64,000 bases of DNA from Dechloromonas sp. A34 (GCF_026261605.1 NZ_CP102486.1:992001-1056000), one strand, 5' to 3'; shown: positions 17,211 to 27,102, numbered from the stretch's first letter. The notes: a model not told the origin generated them from the sequence alone. Numbers and translations are program-made.

Positions 17211-17211
17211 G

Positions 17212-18711
17212 TTAACTGGAGCAGCTGACTTCCAGGCCGCTCGCCCAATCCGGCGGCAGCGCAGCGTAGTCCTCGAACTCGGGCTGCTCGGCGTAAGGAT
17301 TGCGCAGGCAGGTGAGCAGGCGCCGGACCTCGGAAAAGTCCTTCTCTTTCGCCTGGCGGATAGCCTTTTCGGCCAGCCAATTGCGCAGCACGTATTTCGG
17401 GTTGGCGGCGAGCATGGCCGCCTGGCGCTCGGCGTCGTCCCATGGGGTTTGTGCCAGGCGGGCGCGCCAGGTGGCGAGCCAGGCATCGCAGGCAGTACGG
17501 TCGACGAAAAGGTCGCGCAGCGCGGCATCGGTTTTTGCCGAATCCCTACCGTCGATCTCCGCCGGCAATCGGGACAGGGTGCGGAAGAACAGCGTGAAGT
17601 CCGGCCGGTGCTGTTGCAGCAGGCCGAAGGTCTGGCCGATGAAGGTCTCGTTGTCGTCGAGCGCCTCGCGCAGGCCGAGCTTGGCGCACATCAGGCGTTC
17701 GAAGGCGGCTTCGAAGGCCGTGCCGTAGGTGTCGTCGATCGCCTCGCGCGCCTGTTTCGGGCTCTTGATCAGCGGCAGGAAAGCTTCGGCCAGGCAGTAA
17801 AGATTCCACTGCGCGACATGCGGCTGGTTGCGGTAGGTATAGCGGCCCTGATGGTCGGAATGGTTGCAGATGTGGCCGGCGTCAAAAGCTTCCATGAAAC
17901 CGAAGGGGCCGTAGTCCAGCGTCAGGCCGAGGATGGACATGTTGTCGGTATTCATCACGCCGTGCATGAAGCCGACCGCCATCCAGTGGGCCATAAGCTC
18001 CCCGGTGCGGCGCGAGACGTCGCGCAGCAGGGCGTCGTAGGGATTCGCCGCTTCCCGGCATTCGGGGCGGAAGGTGTCGATGACGTAATCGGCCAGTTGC
18101 TGCAATTCCAGCCCGCGGTCGCGCGAGGCCCAGTGCTCGAAGGAACCGAAGCGGACGAAGCCGGGGGCGACGCGGGTGACGACGGCTGCCGTCTCGGTTT
18201 CCTCGCGGCGGATCGGTACATCGGCGCCGATCACGCACAACGCCCGGGTGGTCGGTATGCCGAGGCCGGCCATCGCTTCGGAACAGAGGAATTCGCGGAT
18301 CGACGAGCGCAGTACGGCGCGGCCGTCGGCGCCGCGCGAGTAGGGCGTGCGGCCCGCGCCCTTGAGCTGGATTTCCCAATGACCGCGCTCGTTGCGCAGG
18401 CCGCCCAGGAGGTGCGCCCGGCCGTCGCCCAGTTGCCCGGCCCAGATGCCGAACTGGTGGCCGGAATAGACCGCGGCGAGCGGGTCGGAGCCCGGCAGGA
18501 TGCGGTTGCCGGCGAATATTTCGGGAAACTCGGGGTGCTGCAACAACTCGGGTGACAAGCCGAGCAGTCCGGCCACCTCATCGCTGATGCCGACGACATA
18601 GGGTTCGGGCAGCGGCAGCGGGTTGAGGCGGGTGTAGAAGACTTCGGGCAGGGCGGCAAAACTATTGTCGAAGTCGGGCAGTTCGAGGGGCGGGAATTCC
18701 GGGGCGTTCAT
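17212..18711 (-). CDS. selO: Protein adenylyltransferase SelO (YdiU family)
   Basis: About 499 residues, using the internal ATG at 18711 ([20 protein letters not shown]), which matches the family start; an upstream in-frame start would add 23 residues without homology. It contains the SelO pseudokinase signatures [74 protein letters not shown] and [15 protein letters not shown]. The family transfers AMP to Ser/Thr/Tyr residues of proteins involved in redox balance. This bacterial copy ends in CSS, with a cysteine near the end as in selenocysteine-lacking members. Single gene, convergent with the Tim44-like gene. Confidence 0.95.
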   Translation of the reverse strand: MNAPEFPPLELPDFDNSFAALPEVFYTRLNPLPLPEPYVVGISDEVAGLLGLSPELLQHPEFPEIFAGNRILPGSDPLAAVYSGHQFGIWAGQLGDGRAHLLGGLRNERGHWEIQLKGAGRTPYSRGADGRAVLRSSIREFLCSEAMAGLGIPTTRALCVIGADVPIRREETETAAVVTRVAPGFVRFGSFEHWASRDRGLELQQLADYVIDTFRPECREAANPYDALLRDVSRRTGELMAHWMAVGFMHGVMNTDNMSILGLTLDYGPFGFMEAFDAGHICNHSDHQGRYTYRNQPHVAQWNLYCLAEAFLPLIKSPKQAREAIDDTYGTAFEAAFERLMCAKLGLREALDDNETFIGQTFGLLQQHRPDFTLFFRTLSRLPAEIDGRDSAKTDAALRDLFVDRTACDAWLATWRARLAQTPWDDAERQAAMLAANPKYVLRNWLAEKAIRQAKEKDFSEVRRLLTCLRNPYAEQPEFEDYAALPPDWASGLEVSCSS

Positions 18712-18994
18712 CGGCGTTTTGTCGGGTTTCTGGCGAGAGATTCGGGTTCTACTGGCCGGCAGCAAATGGCATGCCGGCATGTCCGATGGTCAGAACACCA
18801 AATTGGCCGATGGTTCGCGACGCCAGAAGTTTCCGGCAGCCATGGCCAGCGCACGGAAAGTTACTCCTAAAAATATGGCAAATATGGTTTCGTGAGTTTT
18901 TTCACAGTCACAGTTGTCGATTTTCTTTACATCGTCAATTTCAATCGATTCGATTTATGGTTTAAGTTATTGTTAATTAGTATTTATTTATAAT
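18712..18994. other. Intergenic upstream region of selO and the PEP-CTERM gene
   Basis: About 280 bases between divergent genes, markedly AT-rich from 18870 onward. I see no convincing gene. The AT-rich half contains ATCGATTCGAT (18943-18956 area) and several TTT-rich stretches that could bind an enhancer-binding protein for the sigma-54-type promoter downstream, but no site can be defined from one sequence. Confidence 0.5.
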
Positions 18995-19010
18995 TGGCTA
19001 GTTTATTGCT
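18995..19010 (+). promoter_or_regulatory. Sigma-54 (-24/-12) type promoter of the PEP-CTERM gene
   Basis: The 16 bases TGGCTAGTTTATTGCT match the RpoN consensus TGGC-N7-TTGCW, with GG and GC at the required ten-base spacing. They sit about 45 bases before the ATG at 19055, leaving a leader of roughly 35 bases. PEP-CTERM genes are known in Rhodocyclales relatives to be driven by RpoN with the PrsK/PrsR two-component pair; those regulators are not in this window. Confidence 0.65.
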
Positions 19011-19054
19011 TGGTGTTATTCGATAACAACTTTGATAAATATGGAATTGCAATC

Positions 19055-19825
19055 ATGCTTAAAGCCTTAGCCTTCGGAACGCTTCTCGCCGTATCCACTC
19101 TCGTCAGCGCACACGTCGTGGTGGCGACCGACAATTTCGATACCTACGCCAGCGGTAATCTGAATCTGCAGAATGGCGGCAGCGGCTGGGCCGGCGGTTG
19201 GTCGGCGGGATCGGGCGCCGAGTCGGTGGTCAATCAGTCGGGCGATAACTGGCTAGCTTTCACCGGCAACAACAATACGGCTGCTACCCGCACACTTTCC
19301 TCGGCGCAAACCGACAAGGTCATCGTCGATTTCAACTTTCAGTATTCCGGCACGCTCAACGACAACGACTTTCTTGCCATCTGGTTCGGCTCGTCGATCG
19401 GACCCAATATCGGTCTCAAGGCAAATTGCGGTACCGGGAACTGTACCAATGACCTGTTCGCCCGTACCACCGGAAGCGCTGGCAGCTTCGCGCCGGGAAG
19501 CGATCTGGCTAGCAACACCAGTTATCACATCGCTGCCTACCTCTACAAATCACTGGCAAACAGTTCTTTTGATCGGATCGCTCTGTGGGTCAATCCGACG
19601 GCCGGCGAAATGGCTTCGCTCACCGGTTGGGATACCCTGTACTCGGGCGCATCCGGCCTTACTTCATTCACTGCCATCGGTGTCCGCACGGCCAACCTCG
19701 ATGCCGGCGACAGCATAAAGATCGACGATCTCCGCATCCAGACGATCCCGGAGCCGGGCTCCCTTGCCCTGCTGGGCGTGGCGATGATGGGGCTCGCTGC
19801 AGTCCGCCGGAAATTCAGTAAATAG
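19055..19825 (+). CDS. PEP-CTERM sorting domain-containing exported protein
   Basis: About 256 residues. The start at 19055 gives a signal peptide (MLKALAFGTLLAVSTLVSAH) and has GGA ten bases upstream; an in-frame start at 19010 would lie inside the promoter and is rejected. The middle looks like a beta-rich extracellular domain (DNFDTYASGNLNLQNGGSGW). The C-terminus is a textbook PEP-CTERM signal: IPEPGSLALLGVAMMGLAAV followed by RRKFSK. Exosortase cleaves such proteins and places them in the envelope or exopolysaccharide/floc matrix. No exosortase gene lies in the window. The specific role is unknown. Confidence 0.92.
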   Translation: MLKALAFGTLLAVSTLVSAHVVVATDNFDTYASGNLNLQNGGSGWAGGWSAGSGAESVVNQSGDNWLAFTGNNNTAATRTLSSAQTDKVIVDFNFQYSGTLNDNDFLAIWFGSSIGPNIGLKANCGTGNCTNDLFARTTGSAGSFAPGSDLASNTSYHIAAYLYKSLANSSFDRIALWVNPTAGEMASLTGWDTLYSGASGLTSFTAIGVRTANLDAGDSIKIDDLRIQTIPEPGSLALLGVAMMGLAAVRRKFSK

Positions 19826-19843
19826 ACAGGTGGTCAGCACATC

Positions 19844-19876
19844 GAAAAAGCCGCGACACGATTCGCGGCTTTTTTT
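19844..19876 (+). terminator. Rho-independent terminator after the PEP-CTERM gene
   Basis: AAAAGCCGCGA and TCGCGGCTTTT form an 11-bp stem with a six-base loop, followed by a run of T. It lies about 20 bases behind the stop codon. Confidence 0.9.
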
Positions 19877-20015
19877 CGCCGGCGGCATGGCCGGCTTTCC
19901 AAGCGTCATTCCGGCAGCCTCTCAGGACCCGGCAGTGAGGATGCGGTAGCGACCGCCAGTTTCAAGTCACGGGCAGGGCGACTAGAATGTCCTCCCGTTT
20001 CCGCCGCTCCTAACC

Positions 20016-20237
20016 ATGTCTCGCCGTTACCCCCTGTCCTTCCTCCTCCTCACCGCTCTCGCCATCCTCTGCCTGATCCCCGGCGTGCTCAGCGTGGCCG
20101 GATTCGGTGCGGTGATTCATCCCGTGCTTGACGATCCGATGGCCGGGTTGGCGTTCATCGTTTCCGCCGTCGCCCTGATTGGTTCCGGCGCTTTTCCGCT
20201 TGTGATCGAAAAACTCAAGGAAAACGAGGAGGTCTAG
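20016..20237 (+). CDS. Small two-helix membrane protein, unknown function
   Basis: 73 residues starting MSRRYPLSFLLLTALAILCL, with two predicted membrane helices (LSFLLLTALAILCLIPGVL and GLAFIVSAVALIGSGAFPLV) and a charged tail LKENEEV. Codon use and composition resemble the neighbours. The gene meets the YeeE/YedE gene tail to tail, with a four-base overlap. No family recognised; it could be a small membrane accessory protein. No strong Shine-Dalgarno is visible, which lowers confidence. Confidence 0.65.
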   Translation: MSRRYPLSFLLLTALAILCLIPGVLSVAGFGAVIHPVLDDPMAGLAFIVSAVALIGSGAFPLVIEKLKENEEV

Positions 20238-21337
20238 GCTTCCCGCATCAGTCGCCAGTACTGGAATTTCAGCGTCGCGGCAGCGCCGGCGACGATAGCC
20301 AGGAAGGTGAGGATGGAACCCAGGGCCAGCGTCGAGAACCCGGTGATGCCCTGGCCGACGGTGCAGCCCATGGCGACGACGCCGCCGAAACCCATCAGCG
20401 CCGCGCCGAGCAGATGGCTGGCGGTGTCTTCGACGCTGGCGAAACCTTCCCAACGGAAATTCCCGGTGAGCAGCGCCCAGGCGCCGGATCCGGCGATGAC
20501 GCCGAGCAGCGAGGCGATCCCGAAAGTCAGCTTGCGGCTGGTATCGGACCACAGCATCAGTAGTTCCAGCGCGTAGGCCTGCGGCGCGACGAAAGTCAGC
20601 GATTCCATGCGCCCGCTATTGGTGGCGAGGAAGGCTTCTTCCAGCGTGTCCGGGTGTTCGGCGAGATAGCCGAGGTGGCCGCTGACGTACCAGGCAGCGA
20701 CCACCGTCAGCCCGATGCCGAGGCCGCCGAGCAGGTTGTCGAAGGTCCAGAAATCGCGGTTGAGCAGACAGAAGGCAGTCAGCCCGCCGCCGATGGCGAG
20801 CACGGCGAGCCCGAAGGCGGTCTGCGGCTCCAGGCCGGCTGCGGTGAGTAGGGCCGGCAGGTCCTGTCCACCGGGGAAGGTGAGGGCCGCCTTTTCCAGG
20901 ACATTGACGCGAAAGGCGCCGAACACGCCGCGCAGGGTCATGTAGGCGACCAGACCGAGGACCAGGAAGACCACCACGGATTTGAGGTTGCCGGCGCCGA
21001 TGCGGATCAGCGTCTTCGAGCCGCAGCCGGAGGCGAGCACCATGCCGATGCCGAAGCAGAGGCCGCCGACCAGGTAGGACAGCCAGGTGAAATTGGGCGT
21101 CCGGTAGATCGACTTGCCGAGGTCGATCAGCCCGGCCGCATGCAGCGTCGCCGAGCCGAGGATGGCGACGCCGATGGCCAGCAGCCACATGCGCATGCGA
21201 CTCCAGTCGCCCATGTTGACGATGTCGGATACCGCGCCCATGGTGCAGAAATGCGTTTTCTGGCCGATCGCCCCGAAGGCGAAAGAGACGGCGAAGGCCA
21301 GCCAGAGGACGGTAGTCGACTGCGCGGCAAGGTCCAT
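20234..21337 (-). CDS. YeeE/YedE family transporter (thiosulfate/sulfur-species uptake, TsuA-like)
   Basis: This 367-residue membrane protein has about ten helices and the family's cysteine-bearing loops: GQKTHFCTMGAVSDIVNMGD near residue 25, GMVLASGCGSKTLIRIGAGN near 100, and VAMGCTVGQGITGFSTLALG near 330. These paired half-repeats with conserved cysteines are typical of TsuA/YeeE proteins that import thiosulfate or related sulfur species. Its start is two bases from the end of queC, in the same direction, so the two are probably co-transcribed. The sulfur substrate is inferred from the family. Confidence 0.9.
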   Translation of the reverse strand: MDLAAQSTTVLWLAFAVSFAFGAIGQKTHFCTMGAVSDIVNMGDWSRMRMWLLAIGVAILGSATLHAAGLIDLGKSIYRTPNFTWLSYLVGGLCFGIGMVLASGCGSKTLIRIGAGNLKSVVVFLVLGLVAYMTLRGVFGAFRVNVLEKAALTFPGGQDLPALLTAAGLEPQTAFGLAVLAIGGGLTAFCLLNRDFWTFDNLLGGLGIGLTVVAAWYVSGHLGYLAEHPDTLEEAFLATNSGRMESLTFVAPQAYALELLMLWSDTSRKLTFGIASLLGVIAGSGAWALLTGNFRWEGFASVEDTASHLLGAALMGFGGVVAMGCTVGQGITGFSTLALGSILTFLAIVAGAAATLKFQYWRLMREA

Positions 21338-21339
21338 GC

Positions 21340-22017
21340 TCAGGCCCGGTAGATCGTCGGGTCGGGCAGGCCGGCGGCGGCGAAGCCTTCGGCGCGCAGG
21401 CGGCAGGAATCGCAGACCCCGCAGGCGCGGCCCTGTTCGTCGGCCTGGTAGCAGGAGACGGTCAGCCCGTAGTCCACGCCCAGCGCGGCGCCGGTGCGGA
21501 TGATCTCGGCTTTGGAAAGATCAATCAGCGGCGCGTGGATGGCCAGCTTGACGCCCTCGACACCGGCCCTGGTGGCCAGATTGGCCATCTTTTCGAAAGC
21601 CGCCAAGTACTCCGGCCGGCAATCCGGGTAGCCGGAATAGTCGACGGCATTGATCCCGACGAAAATGTCGCGGCTACCAAGTACTTCGGCCCAGGCCAGG
21701 GCCAGCGACAGCATGATGGTGTTGCGGGCCGGCACGTAGGTGACCGGAATGCCCGGCTGGACGCCATCGACCGGGACGTCGATCTTGGCGTCGGTCAGCG
21801 CCGAACCGCCGAACTGGGCGAGGCAGAGATTGAGCACGCGATGCTCGACGGCGCCGAGGGCCTTGACCACCCGTTCGGCAGCCTGCAGTTCGGCGCAGTG
21901 GCGCTGGCCGTAATTGAACGACAGGCAATAACAGTCAAAACCCTGGCTGCGGGCAATGGCGAGGCAAGTGGCGGAATCGAGTCCACCGGAAAGGAGAACG
22001 ACGGCTGGCTTCATCAT
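21340..22017 (-). CDS. queC: 7-cyano-7-deazaguanine synthase QueC
   Basis: About 225 residues; the start is one of two adjacent ATG codons (22017 or 22014). The PP-loop ATPase motif [15 protein letters not shown] is at the N-terminus, followed by [27 protein letters not shown] and [19 protein letters not shown]. The zinc-binding cysteine cluster [17 protein letters not shown] is near the C-terminus. QueC converts 7-carboxy-7-deazaguanine to preQ0 with ATP and ammonia in queuosine synthesis. queE lies 5 kb away in the tol-pal run. Long in-frame sequence upstream of 22017 is antisense to livK and is not coding. Confidence 0.95.
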   Translation of the reverse strand: MMKPAVVLLSGGLDSATCLAIARSQGFDCYCLSFNYGQRHCAELQAAERVVKALGAVEHRVLNLCLAQFGGSALTDAKIDVPVDGVQPGIPVTYVPARNTIMLSLALAWAEVLGSRDIFVGINAVDYSGYPDCRPEYLAAFEKMANLATRAGVEGVKLAIHAPLIDLSKAEIIRTGAALGVDYGLTVSCYQADEQGRACGVCDSCRLRAEGFAAAGLPDPTIYRA

Positions 22018-22116
22018 GGGGCGCGAATATACCTGAAATTCGACCGGCTTTGACCCGGTATCTGCTTGTTCCTGCGCTACAATTTGCCGCTTTCCATTGT
22101 CCTGCCGGAGATTTCG

Positions 22117-23283
22117 ATGATGCCTCGCCTGTCCGCCCTCGCCGCCGCGCTGATGCTTGCCGGTTCCGCTCACGCCGCCGATCAGATCAAGGTCGGCCTG
22201 GTGTCCACGCTGTCCGGTCCGGGCGCCGGCCTGGGGGTCGATATCCGCGACGGTTTCAACCTGGCGATGAAGCATCTGAGCGGCAAACTCGGCGGCCTGC
22301 CGGCCGAGGTGCTGATTGCCGACGACCAGCAGAGCCCGGATGTCGCCAAGCAGACCGCCGACAAGTTCCTGAAGAAGGACAAGGTCGATTTCATGACCGG
22401 CATCGTCTTCTCCAACATCATGCTCGCCGTCGGCCCGACCGTCTTCGAGAACAAGACCTTCTACATCTCGGCCAATGCCGGCCCCTCGCAGTACGCCGGG
22501 GAGCAATGCAATCCTTACTTCTTCAACGTCGCCTGGCAGAACGACAACCTCCACGAGGCAGTCGGCAAGGTGGTGCAGGACAAGGGGTTCAAGAACGTCG
22601 TGATCGTCACCCCGAACTACCCAGGCGGCAAGGATGCGGTCTCCGGCTTCAAGCGTTACTACAAGGGCAAGGTCGCCGACGAGGTGTATACCAAGCTCGG
22701 CCAGCTCGACTACGCCGCCGAACTGGCGCAGATCCGCGCCCTGAAACCGGATGCACTGTTTTTCTTCCTGCCCGGCGGCATGGGTATCAACTTCGTCAAG
22801 CAGTTCGTCGCCGCCGGCTTGTCGCGCGACACGCAGCTGTTCGCCCCCGGCTTCTCGGCCGACGAAGACGTGATCAAGGCGGTCGGCGCGCCGATGATGG
22901 GCATGTTCAACTCCTCGCACTGGGCACACGACATGGAAAATGCCGAAAACAAGCGTTTCGTCGCCGATTTCCAAAAGGAATACAACCGTCTGCCGTCGCT
23001 CTATGCCTCGCAGGGCTACGATGCAGCGCTGATGATGGACGCTGCCGTGCGCGACGTGAAAGGCAAGGTCGACGACAAGGCGGCATTGCAGAAGGCACTC
23101 GAAGCCAAACGCTTCAAGTCGGTACGCGGCGACTTTAGGTTCAACAGCAACCACTACCCGGTACAGAACTACTACTTGCGCGCCATCGGCAAGGATGCGC
23201 AGGGCCGGGTGACCAACAAGACCATGGGCACCATCTTCACGAATCACGCTGACGCTTATGTAAGTCAGTGCAAGATGAAGTGA
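22117..23283 (+). CDS. livK: Branched-chain amino acid-type ABC transporter substrate-binding protein
   Basis: About 388 residues, with a signal peptide ([20 protein letters not shown]) after CCGGAG at suitable spacing. The mature protein has the type-I periplasmic binding fold of LivK-like proteins: [37 protein letters not shown] and [20 protein letters not shown]. It is the periplasmic receptor for the four following genes. LivK relatives in betaproteobacteria often bind aromatic acids or other carboxylates rather than leucine, so the ligand is open. Divergent from queC with a 99-base gap. Confidence 0.9.
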   Translation: MMPRLSALAAALMLAGSAHAADQIKVGLVSTLSGPGAGLGVDIRDGFNLAMKHLSGKLGGLPAEVLIADDQQSPDVAKQTADKFLKKDKVDFMTGIVFSNIMLAVGPTVFENKTFYISANAGPSQYAGEQCNPYFFNVAWQNDNLHEAVGKVVQDKGFKNVVIVTPNYPGGKDAVSGFKRYYKGKVADEVYTKLGQLDYAAELAQIRALKPDALFFFLPGGMGINFVKQFVAAGLSRDTQLFAPGFSADEDVIKAVGAPMMGMFNSSHWAHDMENAENKRFVADFQKEYNRLPSLYASQGYDAALMMDAAVRDVKGKVDDKAALQKALEAKRFKSVRGDFRFNSNHYPVQNYYLRAIGKDAQGRVTNKTMGTIFTNHADAYVSQCKMK

Positions 23284-24206
23284 CCCAGCTGGTTCTCGAG
23301 CAGGCCCTCAACGGCCTGCAGTTCGGGCTCATGCTGTTCCTGCTCGCCGCCGGGCTGACGCTGGTTTTCGGCATCATGGACTGCATCAACCTGGCGCATG
23401 GCTCGCTGTACATGGTCGGGGCCTACCTGGTCGCCGCCGCGGCGCAGGCCGCCGATTCATTCTGGATCGGGCTGGGCGCCGGGGTGGCCGGTACCGCGCT
23501 GCTCGGCCTGCTGCTCGAACTCTCCCTGTTTCGCCAGCTCTACAAACGCGACCACCTGTCGCAGGTGCTCGCCACTTTCGCACTGATCCTGATCGCCAAC
23601 GAGGCGGTACGCATGATCTGGGGCGCACAGCCGGTGCTGCTCAATCCGCCGGAGGCGCTGGCCGGCCCGGTCGAGTTTGCACTCTTCGGCGGCGACTTCT
23701 TCTACCCAGCCTACCGGCTGGTTATCATCGCTTTCGGCCTGGCCGTCGCCGGGCTGCTCTACCTGCTCGTCGCCAAGAGCCGGGTCGGCATGTGGGTGCG
23801 GGCCGGGGCCTCGAACCGGGAAATGACCGAAGCCCTGGGCATCAACGTGCGCGGCCTGTTCACCGCCGTCTTCGTCTTCGGCGCGGCGCTCTGCGCCCTG
23901 GCCGGCGGCCTGCTCGGGCCGCTGCTGGCGGTCCAGGTCGGGATGGGTGAGAGCGTGCTGATCGTCGCTTTCGTGGTCATCATCATCGGCGGCATCGGCT
24001 CGATCCGCGGTGCCCTGGTCGGCAGCCTGATCGTCGGTACCGTCGATACCCTGGGCCGGGCGCTGCTGCCGACCCTGCTGCGCGCCATCCTGCCGGCTGA
24101 CGTGGCGTCGACCCTCGGTCCGGCGCTGGCCTCGATCCTGATCTACCTGCTCATGGCCGGCATCCTGTTCTTCAAGCCGCAAGGCCTGTTCCCGGCGCGC
24201 GCCTGA
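23268..24206 (+). CDS. livH: Branched-chain amino acid-type ABC permease LivH
   Basis: About 312 residues with eight or more membrane helices. It has LivH hallmarks: [20 protein letters not shown] near the N-terminus, [20 protein letters not shown] in the EAA-like loop, and [20 protein letters not shown]. The start is a GTG, either 23268 or 23280. Both overlap or abut the end of livK, which indicates translational coupling. It forms half of the inner-membrane channel with LivM. Confidence 0.9.
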   Translation: MQDEVTQLVLEQALNGLQFGLMLFLLAAGLTLVFGIMDCINLAHGSLYMVGAYLVAAAAQAADSFWIGLGAGVAGTALLGLLLELSLFRQLYKRDHLSQVLATFALILIANEAVRMIWGAQPVLLNPPEALAGPVEFALFGGDFFYPAYRLVIIAFGLAVAGLLYLLVAKSRVGMWVRAGASNREMTEALGINVRGLFTAVFVFGAALCALAGGLLGPLLAVQVGMGESVLIVAFVVIIIGGIGSIRGALVGSLIVGTVDTLGRALLPTLLRAILPADVASTLGPALASILIYLLMAGILFFKPQGLFPARA

Positions 24207-25153
24207 TGGCCTTCTATCGTCCCGCGCCCTGGCAGAAGCCGCTCGCCGTCGTGCTGCTCTTGGCCCTGCTCGCCTTGCCATCGGTACTGACCGCCTTCGG
24301 CCAGGAGTTCTACATCGGCTTTGCCACCCGAGTCCTGATCTTCGCGCTGGCCGCTTCCAGCCTCAACCTCGTGCTCGGCTTCGGCGGCATGTTTTCGCTC
24401 GGTCACGCCGCCTTCTTCGGGGCTGGCGCCTATGCGGCGGCGATCTGCCAGGGCAGCGGCATCGGCGAGGCGCTCTTGGCCTTGCCGCTCGCCATGCTCG
24501 CCGCCGGCCTGTTTGCGCTGCTGGTCGGGGCGATCAGCCTGCGCACGCGCGGCGTTTATTTCATCATGATCACTCTGGCCTTCGCCCAGATGGCCTACTA
24601 TCTGTTTATCTCGGCGCGCGCCTGGGGCGGCGACGACGGCCTGCCGCTGGCCGGGCGGATGACCCTGGGTGGCCTCAGCCTGTCCAGCGACAGCGCGCTG
24701 TTCTACGTCGCGCTTGGTTGCCTGGCGCTGGCCATCGGCTTTCTCGGCCGCTTGGCCGACGCCCGTTTCGGCCGAGTGATCCAGGCCATCCGCGAAAACG
24801 AGACGCGCATGGAAGCGCTCGGCTATCCGGTCTTCCGCTACCGCCTGATCTGTTTCGCGCTGGGCGGCGCCCTGGCCGGTCTGGCCGGCGCGCTGCTCGC
24901 CAACCTGACCGGGCTGGCCAGCCCCAACCTGCTGCAATGGACGCAGTCCGGCACGCTGCTGGTCATGGTCATCATCGGCGGTGTCGGCTACCTCTATGGC
25001 GGCGTGGTCGGGGCGGTGGTGCTGCTTGGCCTCGAGGAAGTGCTGTCTGGCTTCACGCTGCACTGGCATATCGGCCTCGGCCTGCTGCTGCTTGGCATCG
25101 TGCTCTTTGCCCCGAAGGGCGTTGCTGCGCTGTTCGGCAAGCCGCATGGCTGA
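24206..25153 (+). CDS. livM: Branched-chain amino acid-type ABC permease LivM
   Basis: This 315-residue membrane protein has the LivM signatures LIFALAASSLNLVLGFGGMF, SLGHAAFFGAGAYAAAI, AIRENETRMEALGYPVFRYR and VMVIIGGVGYLYGGVVGAVV. Its start overlaps the LivH stop by one base, and its end overlaps livG by eight. It pairs with LivH as the second permease subunit. Confidence 0.92.
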   Translation: MAFYRPAPWQKPLAVVLLLALLALPSVLTAFGQEFYIGFATRVLIFALAASSLNLVLGFGGMFSLGHAAFFGAGAYAAAICQGSGIGEALLALPLAMLAAGLFALLVGAISLRTRGVYFIMITLAFAQMAYYLFISARAWGGDDGLPLAGRMTLGGLSLSSDSALFYVALGCLALAIGFLGRLADARFGRVIQAIRENETRMEALGYPVFRYRLICFALGGALAGLAGALLANLTGLASPNLLQWTQSGTLLVMVIIGGVGYLYGGVVGAVVLLGLEEVLSGFTLHWHIGLGLLLLGIVLFAPKGVAALFGKPHG

Positions 25154-25901
25154 CGCGCTGCTCGAAGTCCGCCGGTTGTCGCGCCGCTTTGCCGCGGTCG
25201 ACGCGCTGCAGGGCGTCGATTTCAGCGTCGAGGCCGGCGAGGTGCATGCCCTGATCGGACCCAACGGCGCCGGCAAGACGACCTTCATTCACCACGTTTC
25301 CGGGGCGCTGCAGCCGGACTCAGGCAGCGTCTATTTTGCCGGCCGCGACGTCACCCGGCTGAGCATGCACCAGCGGGTCGCCGCCGGCATGGCGCGCTCC
25401 TATCAGATCACCAACGTCTTCCTCGGCCTCTCGGCGCTCGACAACGTGGCGCTGGCCGTGCAGGGGCGGGCCGATGCCGGCAGTAGTTTCCGCTTCTGGC
25501 GGCCGGTGAAGAGCGAAACGACGCTGTTTGATGAGGCGCAGGGCTATCTCGAGCAGGTCGGCCTGCAATCCAAGGCCGACATCGTGGCCGGCAATTTGTC
25601 GCACGGCGAGCAGCGGGCGCTGGAACTGGCCATGGCGCTGGCGACGAAGCCGCAATTGTTGCTCCTCGACGAACCGATGGCCGGCACCGGCCCCGAGGAG
25701 TCGGCGCGGATGATCGAACTGATCGAGCATCTCGCCCGCCACGTCACCATTCTGTTGGTCGAGCACGACATGGCGGCGGTCTTCCGACTGGCAGACCGCA
25801 TCTCGGTGCTGGTCAACGGCCGGCTGATCTGTACCGGCACGCCGGATGACGTGAAAAACGATGCCGGCGTACGCCGTGCCTATCTCGGGGACCACGCTTG
25901 A
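25146..25901 (+). CDS. livG: ABC transporter ATP-binding protein LivG
   Basis: About 251 residues from the ATG at 25146, inside the end of livM. Walker A is GPNGAGKTT, followed by the LivG-type RSYQITNVFLGLSALDNVAL. The signature is LSHGEQRALELAMAL (LSHGE in place of LSGGQ, usual for LivG), Walker B LLLLDEPMAGTGPEE, and the H-loop LLVEHDMAAVF. It hydrolyses ATP for the LivKHM importer. Confidence 0.92.
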   Translation: MADALLEVRRLSRRFAAVDALQGVDFSVEAGEVHALIGPNGAGKTTFIHHVSGALQPDSGSVYFAGRDVTRLSMHQRVAAGMARSYQITNVFLGLSALDNVALAVQGRADAGSSFRFWRPVKSETTLFDEAQGYLEQVGLQSKADIVAGNLSHGEQRALELAMALATKPQLLLLDEPMAGTGPEESARMIELIEHLARHVTILLVEHDMAAVFRLADRISVLVNGRLICTGTPDDVKNDAGVRRAYLGDHA

Positions 25902-26608
25902 GCACCCTGCTCGAAGTCAGCGGCCTGGAAGTCGCCTATGGGCCGAGCCAGGTGCTGTTCGGCCTTGATCTGGCGATGGAAGAAGGCGCGGCGGCCACCC
26001 TGCTCGGCCGCAACGGCATGGGCAAGACGACGACGCTGCGCGCGATCTGCGGTTTGCAGCCGGTCAAGGCCGGGACCATCCGTTTCGCCGGCGAACGCAT
26101 CGACGGCTGGCGGCCGGATCGCATCGGCCGGGCCGGCATCGCGCTGGTGCCGGAAGGCCGGCAGTGCTTTCCCAACCTGACCGTCGACGAGCATCTGGTG
26201 GCTTTTTTCGCCAACCGTCGTGGCGTCGGCACGCCATGGACGCCGGCCCGCGTCTACGAACTCTTTCCTCGCCTATGCGAACGCCGGCGCAACCTCGGCA
26301 ACCAACTCTCGGGCGGCGAACAGCAGATGCTGGCTATCGGCCGCGCCCTGGTCACCAACCCGCGCCTGCTGATTCTCGACGAAGCCACCGAGGGCCTCGC
26401 CCCGCTGGTCCGCGACGAGATATGGGTCTGCCTGGCCCGCTTGCGGGCGGCCGGGCAAAGCATCCTGGTCATCGACAAATACGTCGAAAAGCTGATTGCC
26501 CTGGCCGACCAGCACACCATCGTCGAACGAGGCCAGGTGGTTTGGCGCGGGACGTCGACCGAGCTGGCCGCCGATCACGGCATCTGGCACCGCTATCTGG
26601 GAATCTAG
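25898..26608 (+). CDS. livF: ABC transporter ATP-binding protein LivF
   Basis: 236 residues, with a TTG start at 25898 that shares bases with the LivG stop. Walker A is GRNGMGKTTT, with ERIDGWRPDRIGRAGIALVP and EGRQCFPNLTV of the LivF type, signature LSGGEQQMLAIGRALV, and Walker B LLILDEATEGLAPL. The switch histidine position reads VIDKYVEKL, an Asp-Lys in place of the usual histidine, as in many LivF proteins. The TAG stop lies in the first copy of the 31-bp palindromic repeat. Confidence 0.92.
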   Translation: MSTLLEVSGLEVAYGPSQVLFGLDLAMEEGAAATLLGRNGMGKTTTLRAICGLQPVKAGTIRFAGERIDGWRPDRIGRAGIALVPEGRQCFPNLTVDEHLVAFFANRRGVGTPWTPARVYELFPRLCERRRNLGNQLSGGEQQMLAIGRALVTNPRLLILDEATEGLAPLVRDEIWVCLARLRAAGQSILVIDKYVEKLIALADQHTIVERGQVVWRGTSTELAADHGIWHRYLGI

Positions 26609-26635
26609 TACCACTAAGGCAAACGCTTGCACTAG
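26605..26635. repeat. 31-bp CTAG-bounded palindromic repeat, copy 1
   Basis: 31 bases beginning CTAGTACCA and ending TTGCACTAG, with a centre that includes AAGGCAAA. The copies at 32707 and 62866 have the same length and strong identity. The arms pair imperfectly; pairing is better on the minus strand, where G-U pairs replace mismatches. Its first CTAG supplies the TAG stop of livF. It may act as a terminator-like or REP-like element; no known family recognised. Confidence 0.7.
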
Positions 26636-26726
26636 GGTGGCGGCAATGGCGGCCTGAGCAGGTTCTGCTCGAAGGCCGCGAAAGGCATCAGCCTGGGCGG
26701 TGGTGATGCCGTGAATGATGAAGCGG

Positions 26727-27089
26727 TCAGGGTTTGGTCAAAAGGGAGATTTCGCGTTCGAGCAGGGCTTCGTCGCCAAGATTCAGTGCAACCAGGCGAC
26801 GCAGATGCGTCACACTGTCGAGGTCGATCTCGCGGCAGGCCAGCCCGTAGTAGCTGCCCTGATGATGGACGATGGTGCTTTCCATGCGGATACTCGACGC
26901 AGCGTCGGCCAGCTGGATTTCCAGGGCACAGTTGCTGCCGACGGTGACGAACAGTTCGTCTTGCGGGCGGATCAGAGCGCCTTTCAGCGACAGGTCGACG
27001 ACTTCGACCACAAATTCGCCATTCGGGAGAAAAACACGCGCTTCGGTCTTGAATGGAATGCGAGTGAACTGGCGGCGATTTTGCGTCAT
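26727..27089 (-). CDS. PilZ domain protein
   Basis: 120 residues. It has the cyclic-di-GMP binding pattern of PilZ: RRQFTRIPF (RxxxR) at the N-terminus and DLSLKGALI (D/NxSxxG) about 25 residues later, then a beta-barrel core. Single-domain PilZ proteins act as c-di-GMP-responsive adaptors in the cytoplasm. It starts 13 bases after the queE stop, so it may be the last gene of the ybgC-tol-pal-queE run. Confidence 0.88.
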   Translation of the reverse strand: MTQNRRQFTRIPFKTEARVFLPNGEFVVEVVDLSLKGALIRPQDELFVTVGSNCALEIQLADAASSIRMESTIVHHQGSYYGLACREIDLDSVTHLRRLVALNLGDEALLEREISLLTKP

Positions 27090-27102
27090 GGTTGTCCCCT
27101 GT

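Noticed and set aside
22050..22083. Sigma-70 promoter for livK (TTGACC and TACAAT)
   Set aside because: The two boxes are separated by 22 bases, too far apart; the match is probably chance.
22018..23247. In-frame upstream extension of queC through the livK region
   Set aside because: The QueC family start is at 22017. The extension is antisense to livK and lacks homology.
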